Below, in pieces: positions 1-11,585 of a DNA stretch of 64,000 nucleotides. How positions within the stretch are numbered: position 1 is the first letter of the stretch; each line of letters starts with the position of its first letter. Under the pieces are notes generated by a model. The model was not told the DNA's origin, did not search any database, and saw only the letters and a program-made list of their open reading frames with translations. This stretch comes from Takakia lepidozioides (lineage: Eukaryota > Streptophyta > Takakiopsida > Takakiales > Takakiaceae): contig CM060731.1 in the NCBI GenBank assembly GCA_030704615.1, forward strand, positions 16,926,001 to 16,990,000, written 5' to 3'. The position numbers and the translations under genes are program-made.

Positions 1-2
1 GC

Positions 3-929
3 TCAACTGTTGGCATCACTTTTGGGACAGTTACTCCTGACATGCTGCACCAGCAACAACAACAGAGACAGGAACAACTGCAGCTCCAGCAGAAAGAGGA
101 GCAACTACACTCTCAACATCAGCCAACAGCTCAACAGATGACACCTCATCAGCAGGAGCCAGTAGATCAAACTGAGCCCCCATCCCAGGAACCTCAACTC
201 CTCCATGAGGGTCTACCACATCACCAACATCAGTTACAACACCCACATTTGCAGTCAGGGCAGGAAAACACATTGACTGAAAATGGGACCTTAGGTGGGA
301 TCAAGCAGACGCCATCTATGGTTACCTTGATGGAAACAGTGAACAGTGGGGCAGTACTGTCAGAAGAGTTCCCTCACCTTGACATCATCAATGACCTGCT
401 AGAAGATGACCAAAGCTTTGGCATGGCATTGAGTGTCATGCGGCATCATCCAGGGGGTGCCCGTGACTTCAGCAATTGTGATGGATCTCTTTCAGGTGGG
501 CATGTGGGAATGAACAAGCTCAACCAGTACAGGCAGCTTGGTGCAGATGGAGGAAACTGTGTGAATGGTGTCGGGGTTGAAGGGAGTGAAAGAGGCAGGG
601 CTCCAGATGATGACCGTTCACGCTTGCACAACGTTGACGGAAACTTGAGAGATAGCAGAAGAATGGGAGCTCCCTTTGCCCACCAACCCCTTGGTCGGCT
701 TCACAGCTCACATAGTGGGGTCCTTGATGGGGTATCGTCTCACTACTGGCCTACAAGTGCAGGAATGCCAGCTGTAAGCAACAGCAGCAGCAACAATGTA
801 AGGAACGGGCTGGATACGCACATGGGCTATACCCTAGTGCAAAGCCACCATCTACCCCTCCCTGACTGCTCAGGTTTCTCTCTGGGACACAATGGCTACA
901 CGGTCTATGCTCCTGCACAGCAGCCATAG
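3..929 (+). CDS. MUSE13/14: C-terminal part of a MUSE13/14 (TRAF1a/b)-like TRAF/MATH adaptor, 5' end outside the window
   Basis: The reading frame is open from the window edge to a TAG at 927-929, so this is a 3'-terminal exon of a gene that starts upstream. A glutamine-rich stretch (about 45-150) is followed by EEFPHLDIINDLLEDDQ at about 366-416. That motif is characteristic of the C-terminal half of Arabidopsis MUSE13/MUSE14 (TRAF1a/TRAF1b). The rest is low-complexity, rich in Ser, Gly, Asn and His, and ends in YTVYAPAQQP. Known for the family: an N-terminal MATH/TRAF domain, association with SCF-type ubiquitin ligases in turnover of NLR immune receptors, and regulation of autophagy proteins. 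The MATH domain lies outside the window, so the assignment rests on the C-terminal motif and general composition. Which of the two paralogues it matches cannot be decided. Confidence 0.72.
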   Translation, partial: STVGITFGTVTPDMLHQQQQQRQEQLQLQQKEEQLHSQHQPTAQQMTPHQQEPVDQTEPPSQEPQLLHEGLPHHQHQLQHPHLQSGQENTLTENGTLGGIKQTPSMVTLMETVNSGAVLSEEFPHLDIINDLLEDDQSFGMALSVMRHHPGGARDFSNCDGSLSGGHVGMNKLNQYRQLGADGGNCVNGVGVEGSERGRAPDDDRSRLHNVDGNLRDSRRMGAPFAHQPLGRLHSSHSGVLDGVSSHYWPTSAGMPAVSNSSSNNVRNGLDTHMGYTLVQSHHLPLPDCSGFSLGHNGYTVYAPAQQP

Positions 930-2102
930 GTGAAGGGGGCAGCCCAGTTCTGACCATGTGCATTCTAAGAGCTTTTTTCTCTGGACTTATTGGCACCTCA
1001 CTTTCAATCGATATGGAATTAGTCCTGGTCGCTTTGAAGGCCCACTTCAATCCCACTTGAACTCTATTCCTGAGGATTTGGCTATGGCAAGGAGCCCATT
1101 TCAATTCTTGTGGAATACCAGTGGCAGTCAAGGTTTGATGCTGAAGTGTTTTGTTGGGCATCTTGGCCAGCTGTTTGCACTAAAATCTGAATCTCACTGA
1201 ATTTTGGTGATGCCTGCTTTATGATGACTAGGCTGAAGTTTTTCCTGGGATCCCTTGTATGATTCAGTAAACTAGTGAAGATGTGTTTGAGCATTGGGTG
1301 CTTGATGATTTACTTGTTCCCTTATGCTGGTGGGGGGCTTACTATTATGAGGTTAAGTGGCAAAAGTCTTGTTTTGTATGTCATAAAGGAACTATAGTCC
1401 TGTTGACATAGAACCTGCAGGATTTAACCCCTCTGGAGGTGACCATCTGGGAGAATAATTCTCACTAGCTAGAATAGCTCTACTTATAAATAGTCAAGAA
1501 CATGATTACCATCTCTACTTTTGTCCACCTACTTTGAAACCACCCCCAAAAGGGAGCTCTTCCTGTACAGTTTGTAGCCCCCCAAAACTCCGATAAGTCT
1601 TGAGTTCGACAGGATCCGTATCGGACATCTCTGAGTCCGTTAAGCGAAATTTGGGGGTTTAGCTGGCCGATTCCACTGGCAGTAACTCTAGGACCAAATT
1701 GGAGGTCTTGTTAGAAATACCTTTGACATTATGTTTGAACATTTTGCAGCCCCCAAGCACTAGTTCAAAACCACAAAGATTTATGTCAAGGGAATGCTTG
1801 TACCTCAACATCAGGCAGACTGGGAGAGAGACGCCTTATGGAGTGCTTTGGCTTTAGTTACAATGGCCAACAAAAAATGAGTACTCTCATTTTTTCTTCT
1901 AACAAAGCCAATGGCTACCTTGCAGGAAATTGACTCTGCTAAACACATCATATACTAGGAAACAAGTTTTGATGTGGTACTGCTATTGTAGCTCAGTCGC
2001 CTTGAGAATATGTGGTTGTGGCATCTATATACATAGCATAGACGTCAGATTGGCATATTTTCACTTATGTATGAAATGAACCACAGAAGTATAACGAGCT
2101 TG
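930..2102. other. 3' flank of the MUSE13/14-like gene, no further gene seen
   Basis: No coding segment that I recognise. The first few hundred bases are probably 3' UTR. The stretch contains a nested inverted-repeat element at 1578-1657, listed separately. From about 1860 the sequence is AT-rich and full of stops up to the target-site duplication of the LINE at 2103. Confidence 0.5.
1578..1657. repeat. Nested inverted-repeat (potential multi-hairpin) element
   Basis: An outer arm CCCCCAAA (1579-1586) pairs with TTTGGGGG (1650-1657). Inside it CCGATA (1590-1595) pairs with TATCGG (1619-1624). CGGAC (1622-1626) can alternatively pair with GTCCG (1635-1639), so two inner hairpins compete. Function unknown. 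Confidence 0.45.
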
Positions 2103-2115
2103 TGCAAACTTCATC

Positions 2116-3947
2116 CACTATACCAACACCCTTCATGCGCCAACTAAACCAACTACTAACCCGGACACACAAACTGAAGGCTGTTACCCACTACCCAAAC
2201 ATCCCTCTCTCGCAATCCGCTTCCTCTAATGACGCATCAACTTCATTCCCCATTAACAAACGAAACAAAGCTTGGGTTATGGCGGGACCGCGCCCTTCTC
2301 CGGCCACCCTGCCAATACCCACACCCCCTATACCCTCATTATACCGCCAAAACATCCATCTTCGATACCCCCATCTAACTCCCATTATACTGACGGGTCC
2401 CTCATCAAACCCAATGTCGGCTACAGCGTATATCATGCAGCCACCAACCAAGGCACTGGCCTCAGGCTCCCTGGCCCTGCCACCATACTGCGTATAGAAC
2501 TCATGGGCATATTCGAAGCACTTTCCTTACTAGATACCTTCCCGCCCCCATACTATATCTTCACAGATAGCCCCACCTCACTCTTTCTCATTCGGAACCA
2601 CATCTCCGCCCCTCCTCCTACCATCATCACCAAGACCGCAACCTCATCGCAGCCATCGTCAATCTTGTCGTCTCCAAAGGCCACCCCATCCATTTTCTCA
2701 AAGTCCGATCACACACCGGCATTCAAGGTAATGAGGCGGCAGACCTGCTTGCCCAAGAAGGCGCATCTCCACCTCTAGTGGTTCCCACGGACGACCCTAT
2801 TCACATTGCTCACACCCACCCCTTTTGGCTCATTCATCCAGTCCCAAACCCCCCGCACCACGACCAATACATAATCTTATGACCACTCTCACCCGGGAAG
2901 CAAACAAACAAGCCGCCGCCTCTCTAAGCCACACCAAAGTGCACATTCAGAAATGGACTCAGTCTACAGTGCTTCACCACAAGCTATCAAACTATTTTTG
3001 GCACACCAAAGCTACCACTGACGCACAGATCCGGCAAACACTTAAATTCCAATACGCCCAATACATGGGGTCACCAGCGTAAACATATTTTTTGGCCACG
3101 CCTCTTCCCATCACCATGCTGCCCATTATGCTCACACACCCATCATGAGCGCGACACTTGGCCACACCTACTTAGCCAATGTACCCACCCGATTATCCAT
3201 GGCCTCCATATAACACGACACAACCATGCAGTGTGGTACATCCATAAACTTCTTCTAAGTCGAGCTGAAACCATGTGGTACTCACTCATTAACGCCGACA
3301 CCTATCAAGGTCGACCCCCAGACCACACAGTGCTACCATGGCTGCTCCCCTGTACATGTACCAGCTCACCATGCACCTACCCCGCTAGGCTCTGTCCTGA
3401 TATTCTACTTGTCCTAGGACTATCCACAAACACACCACTACCCACTGCACCCTCCCCAAAATTCATCATACACTACATTGAATTCACTTACTGCCACGAT
3501 TGCTACCCCATGGATTCGATCTTGGAAAACAGCAAAAATACGCCTCACTTATCCTTACAATCCGCCGGCGAGGCTGGAATACCGGCCCGCTTACCGTCAT
3601 CACTGCCAGATTTAAAGGAGGTATCCACAATGCCAGTATTAATGTTATACACGACAACCTCCAAATTCCCCTCCCCCCTATCCACAAATGCTTTAAAGCC
3701 ATTCATCTCACGGCGCTACGTTCCCTCACAGCCATCATTACCAACAAACGACAACTAGAATCTAGCTCTACGACGCTACCCTAGGTACCCTTGGGTACCC
3801 AAGGGTACCACTGATACCCCTTCTCCTCAGTTACCCCGTGTCCTCTTGGACACCTGTATTTCTTATAGGGCCCACCCTCGAAAGGGGGCAGTAGCCGCAA
3901 GGCGAAGTGGCTTTCAGTTACGCCGGCTTAGGCCGGAGTCTTCTCTC
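2116..3947 (+). mobile_element. 5'-truncated non-LTR retrotransposon (LINE) fragment with RNase H and C-terminal Cys/His domain
   Basis: The fragment is flanked by a 13-bp direct repeat TGCAAACTTCATC (2103-2115 and 3948-3960), read as a target-site duplication from target-primed reverse transcription. Coding remnants run on + in shifting frames. An RNase H core starts with YTDGS (about 2390) and ILRIELMGIFEAL. After a frameshift near 2625 it continues with LKVRSHTGIQGNEAADLLAQ (about 2697-2756), the usual C-terminal His/Asp part. A CPLCSHTHH-type zinc motif followed by HIT-RHNHAVWYIHKLL lies near 3118-3250. A terminal domain (KQQKYASLILTIRRRGW, about 3524-3575) ends near 3780. The reverse transcriptase and endonuclease are missing. 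The + strand is strikingly rich in C and A and poor in G, unlike the neighbourhood. No poly(A) tail is present. The element is dead because of frameshifts and truncation. Confidence 0.8.
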
Positions 3948-4035
3948 TGCAAACTTCATCAAGGAGTTCACATCTTTGAGCAAGGGCAACACACAGCATA
4001 GACCTAACAAAAGGTCAAAAATATCAACAAGGAGG

Positions 4036-5450
4036 TCAAAGGTTGGAAGCTGCTTTGGCCTCCCCCACGCCGCTCAAAGCCATCTTTACCACATTGAGAG
4101 TCCTATACTCAGCCATAACTCTTGCAGCTGGTTTGAGCAAACTAATGCATCGGGTCTTTATGTTCCAAAGAATTTTTGTACCCTTGGTTTGCATCAATTC
4201 GGCTAGCTTCTGAAATCCAAGGTGAAGTTTTGGACTATGCGCAAAATAAGAGTGCAAGGATTGAAGCAAAGTTTCCAACCGATTCACCAAGCTCAGGTCA
4301 CACAAAGTTTGGACTGTCAAGTTGGTCCGGTGGACCATACAATGGACCCCCACAATGCGAGGAGCATCTTTGTACTACAGTTGCACATTGGTGCATGTCT
4401 GCACACCTTGAAAGATGCTCACACCATCTGTGCTAAATGATACAAGACTTTGGGCTAATTTTTCCCTCGTCAGACCTCCACCAATCATGAGGGTTTCGAC
4501 TGTGAGTCTCTTCAATGCCTCCGCATTTGCACCAACTATAAGTCTCTCCTATGTGAGCAGTATGGGTAGTCTTCGCCAATTTTTTACGCAAAACATGGAC
4601 AAACATGGACAAATGGCCAATTTTGGTTTAATTGAGGTTATCTCATTACATGACACTGATAGGTACCTAGATGCATTCAGAGCCTCCTTGGTGGCTTGCA
4701 AGAACTTTAAATACATGTATTCCGCCATTTCTAGCCACTGTTATCGGATCAATGTTTGTTTGAAGAATCTTTACTTTCAGCTGCTTGAAAAGATCTTTCA
4801 ACCCCTCATAGTCGGTCATGGGCTTGCCTTCGTTAAGGATGTGGAAAAAAAACAACAAATTGGACCAACTAATTCCTTTTATCTTGGGGCACCTCTCCAT
4901 GAACAATTTGCATCTGCATCATTGAATCCCCCAAAAGAAGCTACAAATAGGGCTTCATTCTCGCAATGTTCGTTAAAGTCAGAATATTGGTCTGTGAGAA
5001 CCACCACAGTGCAGCTGAGCGGGCGTTGATTGAAACATGGACTGCCAAGACCAAGCCGACTCTCCCAAGAACCTTGTAAACATCAGGAAGAATACCACAT
5101 CACGGTACAAACATGAGCTAAGATTCCATTGCGGTTGCGGTGCAGGTTGTGCTTCGCCCCGCATCAGTAGCTCAATGCAAAGCCTCCATCCCACGCCCTA
5201 TCATGCGATCATCGTGTTCCATGACACAACAGCTCGATACTAAGAAACCGCACAGGAGAAATAAGAAAAAAAACTAAGTTCCAGCCCTCTAATGGGCAAC
5301 CCTATAAGCAACTTTTTAAATTGTTTTAACCTTTTGGCTACGACGCTTGCACTAGAAGTCATTCCAACGACTATTTGCAAGCATGAATCATGCCATCCTC
5401 CCCTACAACATATTTTGCCATGTAAGCCTAGCAGCCCATACATCTTGAAA
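4036..5450 (-). pseudogene. Decayed hAT-like (DUF4371-type) transposase
   Basis: Reading the minus strand from about 5450 down to 4036 gives pieces of a plant hAT-like transposase. The order is an N-terminal piece around GRGGWHDSCLQIV; LKDLFKQLKVKILQTNIDP (about 4760-4830); a GG-LTREKLAQSLVSFSTDGVS segment (about 4415-4490); HCMVHRTNLTVQTL and FAHSPKLHLGFQKLAELMQT; then ILWNIKTRCISLLKPAARVM (about 4060-4340). The HCxxHRTNL and NIKTRxISxL blocks are typical of the catalytic region of this family. Stops and frame changes separate the pieces, for example one just before the HCMVHRTNL block, so it is a pseudogene. No terminal inverted repeats were identified. The open frame on + over 4415-5029 is an antisense shadow. 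Confidence 0.65.
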
Positions 5451-6300
5451 TTTTCTGTTTAGGTCATATTGGGCTTGTTTCCTCTTCTCGTTGTTAAGAG
5501 AGCCGTTATTTGTGGACAGTTGAACAATTTTAAATTTTAGAGCTTTCTTTGTCTTGCACCAGTCGCAGGGAGATGGCTAAGTCAAAAAAGAGAAAAAATT
5601 CGTTAGAAATAAAACACTGGTTCCTAGACTGGGATCATGACAATCATGGAGGATGCCAAATTTGGACTTTGTCAATGCCCATGCAAGTTAGTGAAGACTA
5701 CAAATGTGACCGGAGTACTTTGACTTTATTAGTGAGTTGAATCAGCTCTAAAGAAGTGCAAAACTTATGATACAAATGAGAAGTCCTTGTCCCTTAGCCG
5801 TCGGATCTATATACTTCTTGGTCATATGCATATTTTATTGCAAGACTCGATTTGTCATTTTAACGCACCATCATAGATATACGAACAACGTCATTTTATT
5901 TTATTTTATTTTTTATTTTAAAACAGAGGGATTGAATCCCTGAATACTTTATTCCATCAATTTAGTGGCAGCCCATATATTTATTTGGGATTATTCGGGG
6001 AAAAAAAAATTAAAACCCCTAAAACGCCATGAGGCACACACACCATAGTGAGTGTAGTTGGGACCCAACATCCTCACTTGAGGGGAGGACCTCGTGAGAC
6101 TCCAACAGGGACAACGTCCCGAGAATACCACTTAATGTATAAGACTTGACCATTTTGCATAGTTGAGAGGGCGCAGACAATAAGGGAAGGGAAACAAGAG
6201 ACAGTGACAAGCCTACATAAAAACCTGTGCATAATAAGGAACATATGCCTAGAAGGAACCACCAGAAATAATTTAATTAATTTAATTAAATAATTGGTTA
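5450..6300. other. Gene-free stretch with A/T-rich simple sequence
   Basis: No gene recognised. A TTTTA-type simple repeat lies at about 5893-5922. Around 5990-6262 the minus strand gives a stop-free but unrecognised stretch that looks like degenerate transposon sequence. Confidence 0.35.
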
Positions 6301-6549
6301 CATTTCTGGATTACAGATAAGATGGCTGACACTTTTTAGCGATATAACAAAAGTCTCAATAACCTGGAGTCAGGCTTCTAGGTTCATAGCTTCGATTCAT
6401 TCATGATTGGCTTCTGCCATGTATGTTTTCTCTGGATCATTTTTTACGCATGGTTGCCTTCGGGCCTCACGGTTTTACTTTTTTCCCTCAATAATTCAAT
6501 AAAGCTATAAGGGCTAGGGCCTCCCCTTTCCAAAAAAAAAACAAAAAAA
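6300..6549 (+). mobile_element. 3' end of a poly(A)-tailed retroelement
   Basis: An AATAAAG signal (about 6497) is followed by a short GC-rich tail ending GGGCCTCCCCTTTCC and then an A-rich run (6530-6549). This layout is typical of the 3' end of a poly(A) LINE or a retroposed transcript. The 5' boundary and target-site duplication were not found. Confidence 0.4.
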
Positions 6550-6777
6550 GAAGTTAACTATTATCCAGGTACACCTAACACTAGAGGGAGTAAGAAAAAG
6601 GGTATATACCACAATATGGAGCGAGGTATGTATTTGCCTCTAGTATGGTATTGCCCGGGGTGTTGGTAAGGTCTTACCTACCGGGTTGATATCAGTATTG
6701 ATACCCGGATTGGACCTATATACTATAACTTATACCGATCCAACGCTGTTGGGAGGTTCTTTGCTTCAGCTACAAAA

Positions 6778-6792
6778 CCCCCCCCCCCCCCC
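6778..6792. repeat. C15 homopolymer
   Basis: Fifteen consecutive C bases; the length is prone to sequencing error. Confidence 0.8.
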
Positions 6793-6839
6793 AAGTTATC
6801 AAGAAAGTTATATGGATATATAACCGTGGTTCTCAAAAA

Positions 6840-7110
6840 TACAAAGAGCCGGCAAAAGATCATAACCGCCGGTTACGTAGTTTTGAGATAACCAGCCTGA
6901 AAACCCTCAAAGATCCGCCAAAGAAACCGCCTGTTCTTTTAGGTTCTTACAATTAACCGGAACCGGTGGTTCTTTCCATTAAAAATATCTGAAAACACCG
7001 GAACCGGAGGATCTTTGATTCTAAGATTTTGTAGAAACCAGAACCGGAGGTTTTGAAAGAAATCAAATAACCGCCCAACACTGGTATGGACCAGTGTTGT
7101 GCGGGTAAAT
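6840..7110. repeat. AACCGG-rich degenerate repeat patch upstream of the PPR gene
   Basis: Several irregularly spaced copies of CCGGAACCGG, AACCGGAGG and CCGCCGGTT occur (6848, 6866, 6957-6966, 6998-7010, 7041-7050), embedded in A/T-rich spacers. The period is not constant, so it is not a simple satellite. Confidence 0.4.
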
Positions 7111-7320
7111 CATTTACCCGGATTAGGACGTTTAGGGGAAAATCTATGGGACATCTGTTCAGTGTCATTTTGCCAAGTGCCTCTCTCTCAAAAGAGGTAG
7201 AAGGGAGAAAAAGAAAAGCAGGGAGGTGTTGAACTCGCACTGTGCACGAGGATCGGACTTGTGGGTTTAGAGGTTTGCACTTCTTCGCTGCTGGGCATTC
7301 ATGCATCCAAGTCTCTAGTG

Positions 7321-10300
7321 ATGAATCTAGGGTGTGTTCAGCATCCCAGCTCTCACTGCTCCCAGGGTTTATTCCAAATCCCAGCTTGGCATCTCAGCAC
7401 AGGGGTGCGGTTGCGTGTACACACATGTCAAGGAGTCAGCAGTGCAGTAGGATTTGGCAATCGCAGGTATCAGGGGTTTCGCTCGGGAGTAGACAGGGTC
7501 TGTGAGGGGTTTTTGAGTTCCACAAAAAGTTGCGAGATTTGCTTCACTCATCGGAGTTGTCACGGGTTTGGAAGCACACAGATTGGGTGGCAAGTAAGGT
7601 ATCCCACAGTAAGAGCGGCAAGCCGAGTGCCAAAGAGACGACGACAAGAGCCTGGGATTTCAGTAACCAGCATTGTTCAGAGTTTGAGCGCAACGGGAGT
7701 GAATGCAGTGCAGGTACGGTGACTCTGGATTTCGTAAGTTCATTCACATATCAGGCATTAACTTCTTCTAGAGCCCTCGCAGGAATGCAAGGTTGGCCGT
7801 CTCCACCTGAGCAATGCCAAATGCAACGATTAAAGCCAATTATCTAACATGATCTTCTGTTGTAGCAGGTGCTGGAGACGCAAGCCCGCTCATTGGAGCC
7901 TTCTGATTGGTTTACAATGATGGAAGTCCTTGGCAAGCAGCGTCGGTGGCTTCTTGCTCTTGAGGTGTACACAATTGTTTTCGTCTTCGTGCCGAGGAGG
8001 GTGTCTGCATATTTTGAGTCGCAGTCCATGGAAATTATTGTCAAACTGGGAATTCACGTTCTGTTCTTAAGCCTGGAGATCCAGTCAAAATGCAGAAAGT
8101 ATGCTGAGGTCTTTTTAATGAAGAAAGGTCTTTCTTTCAAGGCCAGAAAGAGGAAGCTGGAAAGAAACTCATCCTCTTTGCATGGTCCTGTGGTGTGAAC
8201 GTCATCAGGGACAAGCAACAAAATGAAAACTGGTTTATTAGCTGCTGAAATGTAGGTAGTTCAAGTGGCGGTCAGTTTTTCAGGTTTTGGATTGCGTTCT
8301 GGGCTGCTCACCAAGCCGATTTCTCCTTTGACGCTTTGGGTCAACGTTGTGTGTTTGTGTTGGACTGAAAAATTCTGTGGAGTGGCATTCTTGGTAGGTC
8401 TTCAGATGGATGCAACAGCAAAGATGGTATAAGCCTGACAATGGTTTCTATTCAAAGCTCATCTCAATCATGGGGAAGGAGAAGCAATTGAGGCTTGCCA
8501 TTTGGCTATTCAAGGAATTTCGTAAAAATGGGGGCAGGCCTGATACTTCCCTGTACAACGCTGTTATAACTGCTCACATTCGAAGCAAGGACATGGGCAG
8601 GGGGTTTGAGAGGGCCCTTGTATTTCTTGAGGAGATGAAGACAAAACCTAGGTGCGAATCATGCGTCTTCCTCATTTGAGTACCTATGGAACCTTCAGGG
8701 AATCCAGAGGGCAGAGGCCGTATGCTGATCAAAGGCAAGGCTGTGTGCATTTATCTGTGGAATTCAGTACTGATTACATGTCAAATTGTGAAGGATTCCT
8801 GCTTCCTTCTTGTTTTCTTATCATCTGCAGGAATATCTAGTCTCACTGGATGAATCCCTCTATATTGCTTTTCTGGAGGACTGTTGTCACCATTTGGGAC
8901 TAATATGGAATATGGGATTTTTTGGGTTCACAGATGTCTGCCAAATGTGGTAACATACAACATTTTGTTGAGGGCGTGTGCTCAGTTGGGCGACTTTGAG
9001 AGAGTAAATGGTTTTTTTAAGGAAATGCAGGAGGCAGGAATCTCACCTGATGTCTTTTCATACAATGGGATACTTGATGCATATGGAAAAGCTGGGAACT
9101 ATTTGCAAATGGAACAAACACTGGCCTTAATGAGGGGAGATCATATCAAGCCTGATCTAGTGACTTACAACATTCTCATTGATGCCTATGGGAGGGCGAG
9201 AGCCTTCAGCAAGATGGAGCAAGTGAGTGATCTCTTATCTCAAATGCAGGAAGACTGAATTAGTCATGTAAACTACGGATCTTTTGGTTTGTTTCAGGAT
9301 CAAAGGAAGACAGTACTGGTCTCAGTCAGGCCTTTGATATGAGAGTTATTGCCTTTGTTCCCTACCGGTAATCCGTTGCTGTTAGCATTTACGAGGTTTG
9401 GCAATTGGCCGTACGAGAGATATACTGGAGGTTCCTCTGATCAAATTTGAAGCCTTTCTTTGCACATGCCACTTTATCATAGCAGCTCACAGTTGCAAAC
9501 ACAGGTATTCAAGAGCATGTCAGGTGCAAAGTCCAAACACAAGCCAGAGTTGAAGACATACAATTCGCTGATGTGGAATTACGGAAAGGCAGGAGAGGTG
9601 GAACAGATGGAATCAGTCCTTTCCAGATTGGAGGATGCAGGTCTTAAGCCCAATCTCATCACATATGAGGTTTTAATAACCGGTTATGGGCATATAGGTG
9701 CCTTCCACAAAGTTGGAGACTGCTTGGACCGGTTGGGGAAGGTGGGCATGACGCCACAACTTTCAACATTGAATGCACTGGTGGGAGCTTACTGTGAGCA
9801 CAAATTGTTTGAGGAGGCAGAGGGGTTGCTAAGCAATGCAGGGAATCTGGGTTTGCACCCACGGGCTTCCTCATATTTGATTCTTCTCAGGTGAAGTCTT
9901 CCCAGCTACCAATAGTAGAGTTATTTTTGGAGGATTTTTCACTGCACAAAGACATGGGTTTTTTGGTAGATGCTATATTATGGGGTCGGGCTTTGCGATG
10001 CAAAGGTGTGATTGCAACTTTCAGACATTAATATGTCATCCCTTAAAGTGACTTGTTCTTGTGCCCACCACATTATTTTGTTGATTGTTCAATTTGTGAG
10101 GGCTTTCTCTTCATGTTGATCTCAACTCGTTTTGGCATGTCTGCAGGGCCTATGGGGAGGATGGCCGAAGGAAAGAGATGGGAGAACTGCTGGAAAGAAT
10201 GGATAAGAAGCATGTTTTACCCAATAGAGCAACATTTCTGGAATTTCTTGGATCGTATGGGTTGTCAGTGGGGAGCAAAACACTTGATGAGACAGACAGT

Positions 10301-10456
10301 GTGGTTGAAGCAGCGGTACCCGACCTTGAAGTAGAAGAGGGGTCGACTGATGCAGAGTTCTTTCAGAGTAGTCCAAAATGTGTTGATTTTGACGCTCATT
10401 CTGCTTCAGAGTTCGGGATTTTGACACCTGGGCTGACAGCCAGCACCATCTTATAA
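7321..10456 (+). CDS. PPR5: P-class pentatricopeptide repeat protein, PPR5/EMB2453 type (plastid trnG intron factor)
   Basis: Six exons give a continuous 575-aa protein: 7321-7713, 7869-7964, 8398-8651, 8934-9222, 9505-9890, 10147-10456. All introns are GT-AG and the phases agree. The first in-frame ATG after an upstream stop is at 7321. The first 100 residues are rich in Ser, Arg and hydroxylated residues, as in a plastid transit peptide. After that come VFRWMQQQRWYKPDNGFYSK, then repeated 35-residue PPR units such as NVVTYNILLRACAQLGDF, DVFSYNGILDAYGKAGNY and DLVTYNILIDAYGRARAF, and a final PNRATFLEFLGSYGL unit. There is no E or DYW extension. The order and wording match Arabidopsis At4g39620 (EMB2453) and maize PPR5. 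Known for the family: binding of the plastid trnG-UCC group II intron and stabilisation or splicing of its precursor. Orthology is inferred by recall, not by a tree. Confidence 0.82.
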
Positions 10457-11585
10457 GCATTATCATCTGTCCCTACATCACATATAATGGTTGCCTCCTC
10501 TTCCATTCCTTGCTTCCCTTTCTCCCTACAATCCTATCGATGTGTCAGGTCATTATTAGAACAGAAGCTATACAGGCCACCACCTCTGAGGCCATTCAAA
10601 ACTGAGTCTTGAGCTGATAAGGGGAGGAGCCAGCAACTGAAGGGGAGAGGGATAAGAAAGTCATCAATAACTCCATTTCCTTAGCCTTCAAGTAGAAGTC
10701 CAATTCATCTGCACATTATGACCAGCCTTGGAAACCCTCTCACCCACATCATATGAATTCGACCATGGCATTTGGATCTGATAGGACTTCTAGAAACAGT
10801 AGTGAGGTGAACTATAATAGCCTGATTTCTCGCTACATCAGGAGAATCTCGATGATGTGGAAACTCTTTTAAGTGCTGGAGGATCTTGTTACGGACTCTT
10901 TTCAAATGCTTTTATCACTGACCTGCCTCGGAAAAGGCAGTATTGGCCTTGGTGGAGATCTGCTGATCGTTAGGTTTTTGCAGTCTAGACCGGCCAGCGT
11001 GGGACCAACACTGCGTCTACAGTCTACAGCCAAAGGGTGCACTAAGATGCACTGAACGAAGAAAAAGAATCGAGAAGAAATGCCTTTGTAACAGGGTTAA
11101 GATCTTGTGGCCGTGCATCAGCCATAGCAACCATGTACCTTCATCAAGTTCTGCTAAAGCCGTGCTTCCTGCATCCCTCGTACATAGCAGAATGATCCAC
11201 CCGAGAACGAGAACGGTAGAATGATGGGAGTCCCCAGAAAGCAGGATCCCAAGATCAAGGGAATCTTTGTGGAGATATTCAAGCAGCATCCATCCAAGAA
11301 CTGTCCATCTGAATTTGTGGGAAGAAAAGGTGGGTGCCACGTGGTGCAGGAACATAGAGATGCTAACCACTTCGCATCAAGTGAGCGTGCACTCCTCCTC
11401 GCGCCCACACACGCCTGTGCAGCACCTGCACACAACTCTCTGTTGGGCTTCTCCGCCACCATCGCTGCCACCTCGGAATAAGACTGCAATCAACCAAAAA
11501 CAATTGAAATTTTCTAAACAGCTGGGTGGAGTTATGCCGCAATTGACAAACAACATTTGAAATTTTGAAACAGCTGTGTGGAGTC
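10457..11585. other. PPR5 3' flank and VPS13 5' flank
   Basis: No additional gene recognised. Short open frames on both strands around 11150-11590 are unsupported. The last 80 bases hold a direct repeat and an upstream ORF, listed separately. Confidence 0.5.

Noticed and set aside
31-273. Minus-strand open frame across the glutamine-rich start
   Set aside because: Antisense to the CAG/CAA-rich coding stretch of the TRAF-like gene; open only because of the repeat.
4415-5029. Plus-strand 204-residue open frame
   Set aside because: It is the complement of the hAT transposase remnant, whose conserved motifs read on the minus strand.
11221-11490. Overlapping open frames on both strands upstream of VPS13
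   Set aside because: No recognisable domain or conserved motif; more likely leader or intergenic sequence.
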